Source: Eikenella halliae (GTDB taxonomy: Bacteria; Pseudomonadota; Gammaproteobacteria; Burkholderiales; Neisseriaceae). From it: DNA of 12,606 bases. The stretch is taken from NCBI RefSeq assembly GCF_001648475.1, contig NZ_LXSQ01000026.1, positions 1 to 12,606 of the forward strand, written 5' to 3'. Both the position numbers and the translations under genes were made by a program. Of this stretch, positions 12,294-12,606 are shown in pieces (positions within the stretch are counted from its first letter, which is position 1; each line of letters opens with the position of its first letter). The notes below the pieces were generated by a model. That model made no database searches, was not told the DNA's origin, and worked only from the letters and a program-made list of their open reading frames with translations.

Positions 12294-12606
12294 TATAGTC
12301 AATTAAAATCAAAATAGGACAGTAACGCATCGTCAAATCGGGCGTAATCAGACAATACGGTTCGAAGATACCGCTTAATATTCGCCCACACCTTCTCAAT
12401 CGGATTGAGCTCAGGTGAATAGGGTGCAAGAGGCAATACCTTATGTCCCAATTTTTCCGCCATTTCCCGTAAGACACCTATACGGTGAAATCGTGCATTA
12501 TCTAAAATAATCACCGATTTTTGAGTCAATGCGGGCAGTAGGCATTGCTGAAACCACGCTTCAAAAAAGACTCCGGTCATCGTATTTTGATAAACCATCG
12601 GAGCAA
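12294..12606 (-). mobile_element. IS630-family insertion sequence, 3' end only (truncated by window edge)
   Basis: The element's 3' terminal repeat is at 12294-12317 (beginning TATAGTCAATTAAAATC), pairing with the repeat at 104-127 at 22 of 24 positions. It starts with the TA expected of a TA target duplication and has landed in an older transposase remnant. The transposase C-terminus is inside and its TGA stop lies within the repeat. Its orientation is the same as that of the IS fragment at the left edge. Confidence 0.87.
12299..12606 (-). CDS. IS630-family transposase, C-terminal part (5' end beyond the window)
   Basis: About 101 residues of a DDE transposase are visible. The second catalytic Asp is in SVIILDNARFHR and the catalytic Glu in LAPYSPELNPIEKVW. 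Exactly 34 residues separate them, matching the DD34E spacing of many IS630-family members. The reading frame stays open through the window edge (residues Ala-Pro precede MVYQNTMTGVFFEAW), so the internal Met is not the true start. It ends FDFN with the stop inside the terminal repeat. No frameshift is seen in the visible part, so the copy may be functional. The first catalytic Asp should lie beyond the window. Confidence 0.88.
   Translation of the reverse strand, partial: APMVYQNTMTGVFFEAWFQQCLLPALTQKSVIILDNARFHRIGVLREMAEKLGHKVLPLAPYSPELNPIEKVWANIKRYLRTVLSDYARFDDALLSYFDFN

Overview
The window looks like chromosomal DNA from Eikenella or a very close relative (Neisseriaceae). The main reason is the 12-mer AGGCTACCTGAA, the DNA uptake sequence (DUS) dialect described for Eikenella corrodens. 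It occurs 15 times perfectly and at least 3 times with one mismatch, often as inverted pairs forming transcription-terminator-like hairpins. Two short Correia-type elements, best known from Neisseria, fit the same family.

Layout, left to right. Positions 1-127 are the 5' end of an IS630-family insertion sequence. Next come a leftward small membrane protein gene (210-431) and, divergent from it through overlapping promoters, luxS (556-1065). A ybcJ-like S4 RNA-binding protein gene follows (1149-1364), then a Correia element (1394-1502) and a 26-bp-stem DUS hairpin. A leftward putrescine-type ABC transporter operon, potG-potH-potI, fills 1603-4912. Its genes give an ATPase and two permeases; no substrate-binding protein gene is present. 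Upstream of potG lie a candidate promoter, a second Correia element (5195-5298) and two DUS pairs. Leftward genes follow for a secreted OmpA/RmpM-like peptidoglycan-binding protein (5486-6025) and a 1494-residue type Va autotransporter (6102-10586). A 336-bp divergent region leads to coaBC (10923-12107), a coenzyme A synthesis gene read rightward. The window ends in a transposase remnant (about 12190-12293) cut off by the 3' end of a second IS630-family copy (12294-12606).

The genes do several jobs: autoinducer-2 and methyl-cycle metabolism (luxS), polyamine import (pot), envelope anchoring and surface adhesion or display (OmpA-like protein, autotransporter) and CoA synthesis. I see no phage, CRISPR, restriction or defence system. 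The most interesting material is the repeat and mobile-element layer. The IS630 terminal repeats resemble the Correia terminal repeats, both Correia elements abut DUS hairpins, and two IS630 ends in the same orientation bracket the whole segment.
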